Notes: generated by a model not told the origin, from the letters alone. A stretch of 37,304 bases of DNA from Candidatus Falkowbacteria bacterium CG10_big_fil_rev_8_21_14_0_10_39_11 (GCA_002773615.1 PFAP01000001.1:1-37304), one strand, 5' to 3'; shown: positions 16,327-26,294, counted from the stretch's first letter. Numbers and translations: made by a program.

Positions 16327-18030
16327 ATGAGTACAATAAAACACCAACTCGCTGACGAGTTGAAAAAAATATTAAAGATCGTAGTAGATATTACTTTATT
16401 CACCGATCCGCCAAAAGCTGACCTAGGTGAGTTTGCTTTGCCCTTATTTGTCTTCGCCAAGGAAATGAAAAAAAATCCTAATGAATTAGCTACAGAGTTT
16501 GCTGAGAAAATTAATGCCGGTACGTCAAAGTTAATTTTAAATGCCGAAGCTGCTGGGCCATATTTGAATTTATATTTCAAACCGGAGGTTTGGAATGCCG
16601 CAGTTATTACCCACACTGAAACACTACCGACCGACTCTGGCGGCAAACCCGAAAAGATCATGATTGAATATTCTCAACCCAATACACATAAAGAATTTCA
16701 TGTCGGCCATTTGCGCAATGCTTGCCTTGGCGCTTCAATAGTCAATATTTTACGTTATCAAGGTCAAGAAGTTATCGCCGCCAACTATATTGGTGATACC
16801 GGCGTTCACGTCGCCAAATGTTTGTGGTGGCTGCAAAAAAAATATCCAGATGGCAATTATGATTTCGGCCATAAGTCAAAGGGAGAGTTCCTTGGCGACA
16901 TTTACGCTGAAGCAGTTCGTAAATTGGCAGATAACAAAGACTTAGAATCTGAAGTCTCTGCGATTCATAAACAATTGGAAAGTCAAAATCCTGAAATAAC
17001 AAATCTTTGGCAAAAAACAAAAGAGTGGAGCATGGCTGGTTTTAATTTGGTTTACGATAAGTTGAATGTCAGGTTTGATGAGTGGTTTTGGGAAAGCGAA
17101 GAGGAAATTGAGGGTAAAGAATTGATCTTTGACATTCTAAAAAAGGGGACAGTACCTCAAATCAAAGAGAGTGAAGGTGCCGTTATCGCTGATCTCAAAG
17201 AATTTGACTTGGATGTAATGGTTTTGATCAAATCTGACGGCAATGTTTTATACGGCACCAAAGATCTACCATTGGGCAAAAAAAAGTTTGATAAATTTAA
17301 CATAGATAAGTCAGTTTATATTGTCGACAACCGTCAGAGTCTGTATCTGAAACAGATTTTCAAGTTACTAGATCTACTTGGATATGAAAACAAAGAAAAG
17401 CTTCATGTTGCTCATGATTTTGTGACCTTGCCGGATGGTGCCATGGGCTCAAGAAAAGGGAATGTCGTTATTTTTTGGGACTTGTACAATGCCATGCATG
17501 AAAAATTGACAACTGAAACCAAAGAACGTCATTCAGATTGGACAAACGAGCAAATTGAGAAGACTGCCAGTCAAGTTACTTTAGCAGCTCTCAAATTCTG
17601 GATGCTCAAATACGAAAATAATTCCGTTATTATTTTTGACATGGACAAAGCCATGTCCGTCGAAGGCGCGACCGGTCCGTATTTACTTTACACTGTGGCT
17701 CGTATCAATTCAGTTTTGAAAAAAGCAGGCCAAATTAGTTCTAAAGTAGATTATTCATTATTAAAAGAACTTGAAGAAAAAGACGTGATAAAAATTATCA
17801 GCCGGTTTGATAATGTCGTAAAATTGTCAGCTGACAAATATCAGCCATCATTTTTGGCCACTTATTTGCTCGAGTTGGCTCAAGCGGTCAATTCTTTCTA
17901 TCACCAGCATCACGTCATTTCTTCTGACGGAACTTTGCAGGCAGTCCGAATCAAACTGCTTCAAGCCGCCAAGACAACTTTGGAAAAGGGCTTAAACTTG
18001 CTAAATATTGATAGTGTGGAGGAAATGTAA
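16327..18030 (+). CDS. argS: arginyl-tRNA synthetase
   Basis: IEYSQPNTHKEFHVGHLRNACLGASI, ANYIGDTGVHVAK, GAMGSRKGN, C-terminal DALR domain. Confidence 0.95.
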   Translation: MSTIKHQLADELKKILKIVVDITLFTDPPKADLGEFALPLFVFAKEMKKNPNELATEFAEKINAGTSKLILNAEAAGPYLNLYFKPEVWNAAVITHTETLPTDSGGKPEKIMIEYSQPNTHKEFHVGHLRNACLGASIVNILRYQGQEVIAANYIGDTGVHVAKCLWWLQKKYPDGNYDFGHKSKGEFLGDIYAEAVRKLADNKDLESEVSAIHKQLESQNPEITNLWQKTKEWSMAGFNLVYDKLNVRFDEWFWESEEEIEGKELIFDILKKGTVPQIKESEGAVIADLKEFDLDVMVLIKSDGNVLYGTKDLPLGKKKFDKFNIDKSVYIVDNRQSLYLKQIFKLLDLLGYENKEKLHVAHDFVTLPDGAMGSRKGNVVIFWDLYNAMHEKLTTETKERHSDWTNEQIEKTASQVTLAALKFWMLKYENNSVIIFDMDKAMSVEGATGPYLLYTVARINSVLKKAGQISSKVDYSLLKELEEKDVIKIISRFDNVVKLSADKYQPSFLATYLLELAQAVNSFYHQHHVISSDGTLQAVRIKLLQAAKTTLEKGLNLLNIDSVEEM

Positions 18031-18112
18031 TTGACGGAATAGGGGAAAATTACTTACAATATAGATTAATAGATTATATAAATAGGGGGTCTAATAAATT
18101 ACAAAAACAACT

Positions 18113-18577
18113 ATGTTTGGTGGAAGAGAAGACGAGGGGATGAACAACGCGAATATGGACCAAGGTCCACAAGCCGAAGATACCATTATTGGTAACACTA
18201 TTAGAATTGAGGGCGATCTAGTTAGTAATGGAAATATCATTGTTGATGGTGAAGTCGTTGGTACTTTGAAGACTGAACGCACCTTGCGTGTTGGTGGCGC
18301 CGCTAAAGTCAAAGCTGATATCAAGGCTGCTGAAGCATTGATTTCCGGCGAAGTGACCGGGAATGTGGATATCGATGGTCGGCTCGAGTTGACTGCGTCT
18401 GCTAGAGTGACCGGTGATATCAAGGCCAAGGTGTTATCAATTGAATCAGGAGCGACTTTTAATGGTAGCTGTACTATGGATGAGTCCGTCATGATGGCTG
18501 ATCATTCAGCATCAGCTCCAATCGAAGTTAGTGAGGATGAAGTAGTTGAATCCAAAGAAAAGGAAGATCAGGCTTAG
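18113..18577 (+). CDS. bactofilin family cytoskeletal protein
   Basis: DTIIGNTIRIEGDLVSNGNIIVDGEVVGTLKT...VGGAAKVKADIKAAEALISGEVTGNV beta-helix repeats. Confidence 0.9.
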   Translation: MFGGREDEGMNNANMDQGPQAEDTIIGNTIRIEGDLVSNGNIIVDGEVVGTLKTERTLRVGGAAKVKADIKAAEALISGEVTGNVDIDGRLELTASARVTGDIKAKVLSIESGATFNGSCTMDESVMMADHSASAPIEVSEDEVVESKEKEDQA

Positions 18578-18591
18578 TTATTTACAGCATT

Positions 18592-19383
18592 ATGTATTAT
18601 TACCTCTACGATAGTTTTTTGAATGACAAAAAATATGAAAAAGTTTTGGATAGAATCAAAACCAGACTTTTGGATTTTGAAATCCAAGGCCGCCACGAAC
18701 GATTGACCTTGCTCAAAACCATCGATGCCTTGATCGAAGACCAGGTCAAACGTGGCGTCAAGGCTGTCGTTGTTGTTGGTAATGATAATACATTTTTGAA
18801 AGCCGTAAATGTGGCTGCCCGTCTCGGCGTTACGCTGAGTATTATTCCTATTGGTGAAAACAACCAGATCGCCAAAACCCTCGGAATACCTGATGCGGAA
18901 AAGTCATGCGAAATTTTATCAGCTCGCAAGTTGGCTCAATTTGATCTTGGGCAAGTCGGGGATTTTTACTTTTTTTCGAGCCTCAAAATGTCAAAAAATT
19001 TGGATCGAATCAGCATTAGCCACGAAGGTTATCGGGTCATTCCCAAAGCCAAATGTCATGAGGTAGCGATCGTCAATTTCCATATCCCCAGACCTGGGTT
19101 AGAAGGGAAATTATTAAAAAAAGTTCAACCACAGGATGGCAAATTGGATTTGTTGATTCAAAGTGCCGAAGAATACAAGGGGTTTAAGAAATATTTTTCC
19201 AAAATAAAAAATACGCAAGTTGATACTATTATTCAGGGTGTTAATTTTGAAATAAAAAGTTTTGAATACTTACCGCTAATGATCGACGAATACAAAGTGA
19301 TAAAAACTCCGGTCGCAGTTAAAATTGCTGACAAAAAACTGCTTATTATTGTGGGTAAAAATAAAAACTTGATAATTAAGTAG
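18592..19383 (+). CDS. diacylglycerol kinase-like (DAGK catalytic domain) protein with divergent motifs
   Basis: VVVVGNDNTFLKAVNVAARLGVTLSIIPIGENNQIAKTLGIP in the position of GGDGT...GTGNDLA motifs. Confidence 0.65.
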   Translation: MYYYLYDSFLNDKKYEKVLDRIKTRLLDFEIQGRHERLTLLKTIDALIEDQVKRGVKAVVVVGNDNTFLKAVNVAARLGVTLSIIPIGENNQIAKTLGIPDAEKSCEILSARKLAQFDLGQVGDFYFFSSLKMSKNLDRISISHEGYRVIPKAKCHEVAIVNFHIPRPGLEGKLLKKVQPQDGKLDLLIQSAEEYKGFKKYFSKIKNTQVDTIIQGVNFEIKSFEYLPLMIDEYKVIKTPVAVKIADKKLLIIVGKNKNLIIK

Positions 19384-19443
19384 TGTTAAATAATTGTATT
19401 TTGTTTCTTGTTCATCGTACTTAATTCACTAACGATTTAACAT

Positions 19444-19638
19444 ATGACCATCAAAGTAGATAAAGAGGGCTGCATTGGCTGTGGTACCTGTGCCGCCATT
19501 TGTTCAGAAGTCTTTGATATGGCTGAAACTGATCAAGGTTTCAAAGCTGTAGTCAAAGAGGGTCAAGAAAAATCTGAATTGCCTTGTGTCAAGGAATCAG
19601 AGAGTGCTTGTCCGGTACAAGCTATTACAATTGTATAA
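19444..19638 (+). CDS. 4Fe-4S ferredoxin
   Basis: CIGCGTCAAICSEVF...CVKESESACPVQAI. Confidence 0.9.
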   Translation: MTIKVDKEGCIGCGTCAAICSEVFDMAETDQGFKAVVKEGQEKSELPCVKESESACPVQAITIV

Positions 19639-19643
19639 ATTTA

Positions 19644-19671
19644 AAATCGGTGGTATAATAAACACCGGTTT
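19644..19671. terminator. hairpin downstream of ferredoxin; loop contains TATAAT
   Basis: aaatcggtg-gtataataaa-caccggttt (one G-U pair) followed by ttatatt. Confidence 0.5.
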
Positions 19672-19691
19672 TATATTCGGAATATTTACAA

Positions 19692-19776
19692 GCCCAGGTG
19701 GTGGAATGGTATACACACTAGGTTGAGGGCCTAGGCTCTTCGGGGCGTGCGGGTTCAAGTCCCGCCCTGGGCACCA
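19692..19776 (+). tRNA. tRNA-Leu(GAG), CCA encoded
   Basis: gcccaggtggtggaatggtatacacactaggttgagggcctaggctcttcggggcgtgcgggttcaagtcccgccctgggcacca; long variable arm; loop TTGAGGG gives GAG. Confidence 0.93.
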
Positions 19777-19824
19777 TGAATGTTAATGAAAAGTACTCCG
19801 TAGGAGTGTTTTTTTATTCAGGGA

Positions 19825-19846
19825 GCAACACACAAATGTGTGTTGC
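19825..19846. repeat. perfect hairpin
   Basis: gcaacacac-aaat-gtgtgttgc. Confidence 0.7.
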
Positions 19847-19948
19847 GTCGGGACTTGAAGGGCGGAGCGATATCGAGTGAGTATTTGGGAGAACGAGATC
19901 GCGAGCCCCGGCTCGGAGCGACGAGTCGGAAGACGAGGAGACGGAGAG

Positions 19949-19969
19949 AAGTCCCGCCCTGGGCACCAT
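19949..19969 (+). repeat. 21-nt exact duplicate of the tRNA-Leu 3' end
   Basis: aagtcccgccctgggcaccat identical at 19757-19777 and 19949-19969. Confidence 0.9.
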
Positions 19970-20174
19970 TATTGGCTTTTACTTTGTAGAGCTTCGGATA
20001 GTGCAGTCATTAAACATCTGTTTGGGTGTTTTTTTGTTTATGAAGATTAGGAAATTAAGAGTATTGATGGTCATATTTCTCATGAACAAACGATGGGTAA
20101 AACATTGTAATACATTAATTGTTCGCCATTGTCTACTTTAATGTTTTCATATTTTTATGATATAATACTTCCAT

Positions 20175-20414
20175 ATGATTGGTCGAGTAATGCTAGGTTT
20201 AATTTTTATCGGAGTTGGTTTTGTCTGTGTTTGGAAGACAGACATTCCTTTTGGTTTGATTGGATACATTGATTTTGCTGAACGCTGGCTCATGGGTGGC
20301 AGTCGGGTATTTTACAAGGCGGTTGGTTTGTTTTTAGTCTTCTTGGGTGCTCTAATCGTTGCCAATTTGCAACAAAAATTTCTAGATGCAACATTAGGTA
20401 GTCTGCTGTTTTAG
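20175..20414 (+). CDS. small membrane protein (79 aa)
   Basis: Two hydrophobic segments; directly upstream of the YraN-family gene. Confidence 0.6.
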   Translation: MIGRVMLGLIFIGVGFVCVWKTDIPFGLIGYIDFAERWLMGGSRVFYKAVGLFLVFLGALIVANLQQKFLDATLGSLLF

Positions 20415-20416
20415 TC

Positions 20417-20773
20417 ATGAGTAATATAAAGAAAAAAATTGGTAACTGGGGCGAAGAAAATGCGGCCCGTTTTTTAATTAACCGAGGTTATGCCATTGTA
20501 CAGAAAAATTATCATTCACGTTATGGTGAAATTGATATTATCTGCACCAAGGATGATGAATTGATCTTTGTTGAAGTCAAAACCAGACGACAGGGCGGTT
20601 TGGGTAGTGGTGAAGAGTCTGTTGATTACAAAAAACGACAAAAGATAAGGTTAACGATAGAAGATTATTTGCAAAAACATGAGACTAAAGGTTTCCCACA
20701 ATTTGATGTTATTGTTATAGAGTTGAATGGTGTCAAACAGAAAATAAATCATTACCGATCTGTTGAAATCTAG
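20417..20773 (+). CDS. YraN family (UPF0102) endonuclease-like protein
   Basis: GNWGEENAARFLINRGYAIVQKNYHSRYGEIDIICTKDDELIFVEVKTRR. Confidence 0.9.
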   Translation: MSNIKKKIGNWGEENAARFLINRGYAIVQKNYHSRYGEIDIICTKDDELIFVEVKTRRQGGLGSGEESVDYKKRQKIRLTIEDYLQKHETKGFPQFDVIVIELNGVKQKINHYRSVEI

Positions 20774-20890
20774 AGTGCAGAATAGCAAATTTTGTGTTAT
20801 AATATAGAAAATAAATAAATCAATAAAATCATAAGCCAAGAAAACAAATTTTGCTTTCTTGATTTCATGTTTTTTTGTTTTAATGAGCGT

Positions 20891-21208
20891 ATGTTTGATC
20901 CAAAAGACATTGAAAAAAATAAAGTTTTAGCCGCCGTTGGTTATCTTGGAATTTTGTGTTTTGTGCCGTTACTTTTAGCCAAAGATAGCAAGTACGCCAA
21001 ATTCCACGGCAAACAGGGGTTAATTTTATTTATCGCCGAGGTCATAGTCACTTTTGTTAATGTTCTTCCGCTTATCGGACAAGTTATCTGGCTTATCGCT
21101 TTTATTTATTTCATAGTCATGACCATAACCGGTATTGTTAAAGCTCTAAATGGGGAAAAATGGGAATTGCCGATTCTCGGACAGTATACTGACAAAATTA
21201 ACATCTAA
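20891..21208 (+). CDS. DUF4870/Tic20-like membrane protein
   Basis: KVLAAVGYLGILCFVPLLLAKDSKYAKFHGKQGLILFI...GIVKALNGEKWELPILG; start chosen at MFDPKD. Confidence 0.75.
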   Translation: MFDPKDIEKNKVLAAVGYLGILCFVPLLLAKDSKYAKFHGKQGLILFIAEVIVTFVNVLPLIGQVIWLIAFIYFIVMTITGIVKALNGEKWELPILGQYTDKINI

Positions 21209-21260
21209 ATTACCAGTGGTTAATGTCCCGATTAACTAATGAAATAATTATCCAGTTTAT

Positions 21261-22697
21261 ATGGCTCGTACAAAAATAGTTTGCACTATTGGACCAGCGT
21301 CCAAATCAAAAAAAACAATACAAGATTTGATCAAAAGCGGGCTTAATGTTGCACGGCTGAATTTTTCTCATGGGACTCATGCCGATCACAAGTCGTTGTT
21401 AACCAATATTAGAAGTATGGCTGATAAGATGAATCGTACCGTGGCCATCCTTCAAGATCTTCAGGGGCCTCGTATTCGAATCGGGGATATTGGTAGTAAG
21501 GAGAGGGAATTAAAAGACAATGAAAAAGTTATTATCACCACCAGCAAGGTGACAAAGGATAGTAAAAAGATTCCCATAACATATGATCGTCTACATTCGG
21601 AAGTTGAAAAAGGCCATCGCATCTTGATTGTTGATGGTTTGATCCAGCTGGTCGTTGACCAGGTGACCGGCAGAGATATTCATGCTAGTGTAGTGATTGG
21701 CGGAATCATCGCGAGTCACAAAGGAGTGAATTTGCCGGACACTGCCGTTAGTATTCCATCCTTGACCGATAAGGATAAAAAAGATGTTGAATTTGGCGTG
21801 GAAAATGATGTTGATTATATGGCTTTGTCATTTGTCCGTAGTGCCAAAGATGTTTATGATTTGAAGTATCTGATTAAAAGTTATGAGAAAAAACTGAAGA
21901 AAAAAATAACCAATCCAATAAAAATAGTTGTGAAGGTTGAGCGCAAGGAGGCGATTGATAATTTGGAGGAAATAATTGAAGCCACCGATGCCGTTATGGT
22001 CGCTCGCGGTGACTTGGGCATTGAGCTGCCGGCTGAAGATGTGCCATTGATGCAAAAAATGATCATTGATCATTGTTTAGAAAAAGCCAAACCGGTAATA
22101 GTTGCGACTCAAATGCTCGACTCAATGATTCACAATCCACGACCAACTCGTGCCGAAGTGAGTGATGTGGCTAATGCGGTTATTGATCATACCGATGCTT
22201 TGATGCTTTCTGGCGAAACTGCAACCGGTTCTTATCCCATCCAGACCGTTTCTTACATGAAGCGGATTATTGAAAAAACAGAAGCCTCAGCCTACGATGA
22301 TTTGGCGCCACAATTATATTCAAAAAAAATCGAGCCAACTAATGAAGCGATTGGGAGAATTGCCAACATCTTAGCCACTTCTGTTGATGCCAAATTGATA
22401 TTGGTCGCATCAATTTCCGGTTATGCTGGGCGTATCATCAGTCGTTATCGGCCAGAATTACCAATTTTAGTCGCATGTGACAATAATAGAGTAAAGCAGC
22501 AATTAATTTTATCATGGGGGGTTGTCCCATTTATTATTCCGACTTGTCGGACAGTTGAGGAGCTTATTGATCGGTCAATCAGTCATCTAAAAAAAGAGAA
22601 GCTTATATTTAAGAGTGATAAAATTATCATAATCGCCGGTGAGCCGGTCGGTAGTAGTGGTAATGTAAATTTGGTCGAAATAAAAGAAATCAATTAG
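21261..22697 (+). CDS. pyk: pyruvate kinase
   Basis: KIVCTIGPASKSKKTIQDLIKSGLNVARLNFSHGTH, DLQGPRIRIG, MVARGDLGIELPAEDVPLMQK, MLDSMIHNPRPTRAEVSDVANAV. Confidence 0.95.
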   Translation: MARTKIVCTIGPASKSKKTIQDLIKSGLNVARLNFSHGTHADHKSLLTNIRSMADKMNRTVAILQDLQGPRIRIGDIGSKERELKDNEKVIITTSKVTKDSKKIPITYDRLHSEVEKGHRILIVDGLIQLVVDQVTGRDIHASVVIGGIIASHKGVNLPDTAVSIPSLTDKDKKDVEFGVENDVDYMALSFVRSAKDVYDLKYLIKSYEKKLKKKITNPIKIVVKVERKEAIDNLEEIIEATDAVMVARGDLGIELPAEDVPLMQKMIIDHCLEKAKPVIVATQMLDSMIHNPRPTRAEVSDVANAVIDHTDALMLSGETATGSYPIQTVSYMKRIIEKTEASAYDDLAPQLYSKKIEPTNEAIGRIANILATSVDAKLILVASISGYAGRIISRYRPELPILVACDNNRVKQQLILSWGVVPFIIPTCRTVEELIDRSISHLKKEKLIFKSDKIIIIAGEPVGSSGNVNLVEIKEIN

Positions 22698-22703
22698 ATT
22701 TAT

Positions 22704-25076
22704 ATGCCAGCCCAAAAAAACGAAAATATTTTATGGTTCAAACAGGTCGGGAAGAACGATTTGGGTTTGGTTGGTGGCAAAAATTCAGCTTTGGGTGAAA
22801 TGTATTCAAAACTAACAAAAACTGGCATCAATGTGCCAAATGGTTTTTGTGTGACCGCCAAGGCATATCAAGAATTTCTGAAATATGCGGGGCTAAAGAC
22901 TAAAATCGCTAGTTTACTTAAAGATCTGGATACAAATAATTCCCAGGAACTAGCCCAGCGAGGTAAAGATATTCGATCTTTGATTCTCGAAGCAGAATTT
23001 TCAGACCAGTTGAAAGCTGATATTGTAAAAAATTATAAAAAACTTTCCGTTTTGTGTGGTGTTACTGATGTCGATGTTGCCGTTAGGAGCTCGGCCACTG
23101 CTGAGGATTTACCGATGGCTTCATTTGCCGGACAGCTGGAATCATATTTGAATATTTCTGGCTCGGAAAAGTTATTGATGACCGTTAAGATGTGTATCGC
23201 TTCGTTGTACACAGATCGAGCAATCTCGTATCGGCAAGATCAAAAATTTTCCCATTCAAAAGTTTCCTTGTCGGTTGGGGTTCAGCAAATGGTTCGCAGT
23301 GATATGGCTGGAGCGGGAGTTATGTTCACTCTCGATACGGAATCTGGTTTTCGAGACTTAATTTTGATCAATGCTTCATGGGGGCTGGGTGAAAATATTG
23401 TCAAAGGTCGAGTTGATCCTGATGAATATTATGTCTATAAGCCGACCTTTAATGGGAAATTCAAACCATTATTGAAAAAGCAAGTCGGTCGAAAACAACT
23501 GAGGTTGGTTTATTCCAAAAAAACCAGTCAATCGGTCAAAAATCTAATTACCTCAAGCGAAGAACGTAAAAAGCTTGTCTTGTCTGACAAAGAAATATTA
23601 CAGTTGGCTGAGTGGGGGATGACAATTGAAAAATATTTTAAGCGTCCGATGGATATAGAGTGGGCCAAAGATGGCAAAAGTCGTAAGTTGTTTATCGTCC
23701 AAGCTCGTCCTGAAACGGTTTATTCGACCAAAGATAAAAGCATTTTTGAGGATTATCAGTTGATCAAACACGGCAAAGAACTGGTTTCTGGCACCAGTGT
23801 TGGCAACAAAATTGGTGCTGGTCCTGTTCGTATCATCAAAAATCCGACCGGTCTTGCCGCCTTCAAACCCGGTGAAGTTTTGGTTGCTCGCATGACCGAT
23901 CCAGCTTGGGAGCCAATGATGAAAAAAGCCAGCGCTATTATTACCGATTCTGGTGGGCGAACTTGCCATGCAGCAATTGTCAGCCGAGAATTGGGCGTCC
24001 CATGTATTGTTGGTACAAAAAATGGGACAAAAAAAATTTCAAACCGAAGCCAGGTTACTGTCGATTGCAGTTCTGGTATTCAGGGCTTTGTTTATTCTGG
24101 ATTGGCAGAGTTTACTAAGCAAAAAGTCAATTTGAAAAAAATTAAGAAGCCAACAGGGGTCAAGATTATGATGAATGTTGGCAACCCACATACCGCGTTC
24201 GCTTATTCATCGTTACCCAATGATGGTATTGGTCTCGCTCGTGAAGAATTTATCATTACAGACTATATCCGGATTCATCCGCTGGCTTTGATCAATTATT
24301 ATGGCTTGCCGCTTGAACTCAAAAAGAAAATTGAAGCTTTGACTTCAAATTATTCCAATAAGAAAGATTTTTTTGTTGACAAGTTGGCTGAGGGCATCGG
24401 CCAGTTGGCCGCCTCAGTCTATCCCAAGGAAATTATCGTTCGTTTCTCAGATTTTAAAACCAATGAGTATAAAAAATTGATTGGTGGTTCATTATTTGAG
24501 CCTCAGGAAGAAAATCCTATGTTGGGTTGGCGAGGCGCCTCTCGTTATTATGACCCCAAAGTAAAGCAAGCTTTTGTTTTGGAATGTCGGGCTGTTAGAA
24601 AAGTTATCAACCAATTCGGCTTGGACAATGTATCGGTCATGATCCCATTTGTCAGAACCGTTGATGAGGCTAAGAAGGTTTTGGCTATAATGCGTGCCAA
24701 TAATTTAAAACGAACTCGACGGCAAAAAGTTTATTTAATGTGTGAATTGCCAGCCAATATAATTTTGGCCAAAGATTTTTTAAATTTGGTTGATGGGTTT
24801 AGTATCGGTAGTAATGATTTGACCCAACTCATATTGGGGGTTGATCGGGATTCGGATACGATTAGTGCTCTGTATGACGAAAGAAACCCAGCGGTACTGG
24901 CCAGTATTGCCGAGGTTATCAACGTCGCAAAAAAAATGAATAAAAAAATCGGTATTTGCGGTCAAGCCCCATCTGATTTCCCTGACTTTGCCCGATATTT
25001 ATTGAAACACAGGATTGATAGTATGTCATTGACTCCAGATTCAATTATAAAAACCATAAAAGCGCTAAAGAAATAG
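22704..25076 (+). CDS. ppsA: phosphoenolpyruvate synthase
   Basis: LVGGKNSALGEMY, AVRSSATAEDLPMASFAGQ, DSGGRTCHAAIVSRELGVPCIVGT (phospho-His), SIGSNDLTQLILGVDRD, GICGQAPSD. Confidence 0.95.
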   Translation: MPAQKNENILWFKQVGKNDLGLVGGKNSALGEMYSKLTKTGINVPNGFCVTAKAYQEFLKYAGLKTKIASLLKDLDTNNSQELAQRGKDIRSLILEAEFSDQLKADIVKNYKKLSVLCGVTDVDVAVRSSATAEDLPMASFAGQLESYLNISGSEKLLMTVKMCIASLYTDRAISYRQDQKFSHSKVSLSVGVQQMVRSDMAGAGVMFTLDTESGFRDLILINASWGLGENIVKGRVDPDEYYVYKPTFNGKFKPLLKKQVGRKQLRLVYSKKTSQSVKNLITSSEERKKLVLSDKEILQLAEWGMTIEKYFKRPMDIEWAKDGKSRKLFIVQARPETVYSTKDKSIFEDYQLIKHGKELVSGTSVGNKIGAGPVRIIKNPTGLAAFKPGEVLVARMTDPAWEPMMKKASAIITDSGGRTCHAAIVSRELGVPCIVGTKNGTKKISNRSQVTVDCSSGIQGFVYSGLAEFTKQKVNLKKIKKPTGVKIMMNVGNPHTAFAYSSLPNDGIGLAREEFIITDYIRIHPLALINYYGLPLELKKKIEALTSNYSNKKDFFVDKLAEGIGQLAASVYPKEIIVRFSDFKTNEYKKLIGGSLFEPQEENPMLGWRGASRYYDPKVKQAFVLECRAVRKVINQFGLDNVSVMIPFVRTVDEAKKVLAIMRANNLKRTRRQKVYLMCELPANIILAKDFLNLVDGFSIGSNDLTQLILGVDRDSDTISALYDERNPAVLASIAEVINVAKKMNKKIGICGQAPSDFPDFARYLLKHRIDSMSLTPDSIIKTIKALKK

Positions 25077-25089
25077 CATGGGAGGGAAA

Positions 25090-26235
25090 ATGAAAAATAT
25101 TGTTTTTAATAAACAATTTTGGCAAGCAGTGGCTATTCTTGTCGGCACAATTATTGGCGCCGGCATTCTTGGTATCCCATATGTTATTGCTCAGTCTGGA
25201 TTTTTATCAGGTCTAGGTATTATTGTTCTTCTTGGCCTTGCGGCCATGATCATCAATCTAATGATTGCTGAAGTTATGATGCGAACCAGGTTTCGTCATC
25301 AGCTTAGTGGCTTGGCCGGCAAGTATCTCGGTAAGCCATTTGAACATATTCAAGCCCTCAGCGTTATTATTGGTACTTATGGTGGGTTGACCGCCTATAT
25401 TATCGGAGAGGGTCAAGTATTATCTGTTTTGTTTGGTACGCCAGAAAAAAACTTGCAGTATAGTTTGCTTTTTTTATTAATTGGAACCATTATCCTGCTT
25501 ATTGGTTTACGTATTATCAAAGTATTAGAGACGTTTTTAGTTTTACTTCTCATTCTGGCTTTACTTGTTATTACCGGCTGGAGTTTACCCAGTCTTGATT
25601 TGAGTAATTTAGTCTATAATCATTTTGATAAAATGTTTGTCCCATATGGAGTTTTGTTATTTGCCTATGGCGGCATGGGCTCAATTTTTTCGATCAAAGA
25701 GGTTCTGAATAAGAAAAAACATTTGATTCGTCCAGCCATTATTGTCGGTAGTCTAATCCCGCTTATTCTATACGCTCTATTTGCCTTTATTGTTGTTGGT
25801 GTTACCGGTTTAGCGACGACGGACATTGCTACGATTGGTTTGGGCGCCACCATTGGATACAAAATATTATTAGTTAGCAATATATTTGCCGTTTTGGCAA
25901 TGGCTACCAGCTTTTTTACCCTTGGGATTGGTTTGCTCCAACTTTTCCACTTTGATTATCGGCTGCCAGTCTGGTTATCCTGGCTTCTAGTGATAATTTT
26001 CCCTCTGATGATATTCTTGTTTGTTAGTCATAATTTTATTCAAGTGATTGGTACCGCCGGTAGTTTGACCTTTGGGTTGACCGGTGTTTTGGTGGTTTTA
26101 TCCTTTTGGCGAGCCAAAAAAGAGGGTGATCAACAGCCGGCTTTTTCCTTACCCAAATTCAAGTGGGTCGGTTTGTCTCTTGTGGCCATGTTTACGGTTG
26201 GTTTTGCCTTGACAATTATAAAATTATTTAGTTGA
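25090..26235 (+). CDS. amino acid permease (aromatic amino acid transporter-like)
   Basis: AVAILVGTIIGAGILGIPYVIAQSGF; about 11 TM segments; SD gggagg before ATG 25090. Confidence 0.8.
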   Translation: MKNIVFNKQFWQAVAILVGTIIGAGILGIPYVIAQSGFLSGLGIIVLLGLAAMIINLMIAEVMMRTRFRHQLSGLAGKYLGKPFEHIQALSVIIGTYGGLTAYIIGEGQVLSVLFGTPEKNLQYSLLFLLIGTIILLIGLRIIKVLETFLVLLLILALLVITGWSLPSLDLSNLVYNHFDKMFVPYGVLLFAYGGMGSIFSIKEVLNKKKHLIRPAIIVGSLIPLILYALFAFIVVGVTGLATTDIATIGLGATIGYKILLVSNIFAVLAMATSFFTLGIGLLQLFHFDYRLPVWLSWLLVIIFPLMIFLFVSHNFIQVIGTAGSLTFGLTGVLVVLSFWRAKKEGDQQPAFSLPKFKWVGLSLVAMFTVGFALTIIKLFS

Positions 26236-26260
26236 CAAACTGACATTTTTTAGTTAAAAT
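26232..26260 (+). promoter_or_regulatory. sigma70-type promoter
   Basis: TTGACA-N17-TAAAAT overlapping the upstream stop codon. Confidence 0.6.
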
Positions 26261-26294
26261 AGCCAAAAGTTAATTACTCACTTATTTTTGTGTC

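Noticed and set aside
18091-18492. Minus-strand 133-aa ORF overlapping the bactofilin gene
   Set aside because: Ser/Pro/Thr-rich antisense shadow of a clear bactofilin CDS.
23598-23969. Minus-strand 123-aa ORF inside ppsA
   Set aside because: Antisense shadow of a well-conserved CDS; no independent support.
21261-25076. Adjacent pyk and ppsA as a novel futile-cycle operon
   Set aside because: Both are ordinary full-length enzymes; adjacency is plausible co-regulation and not unusual enough by itself.
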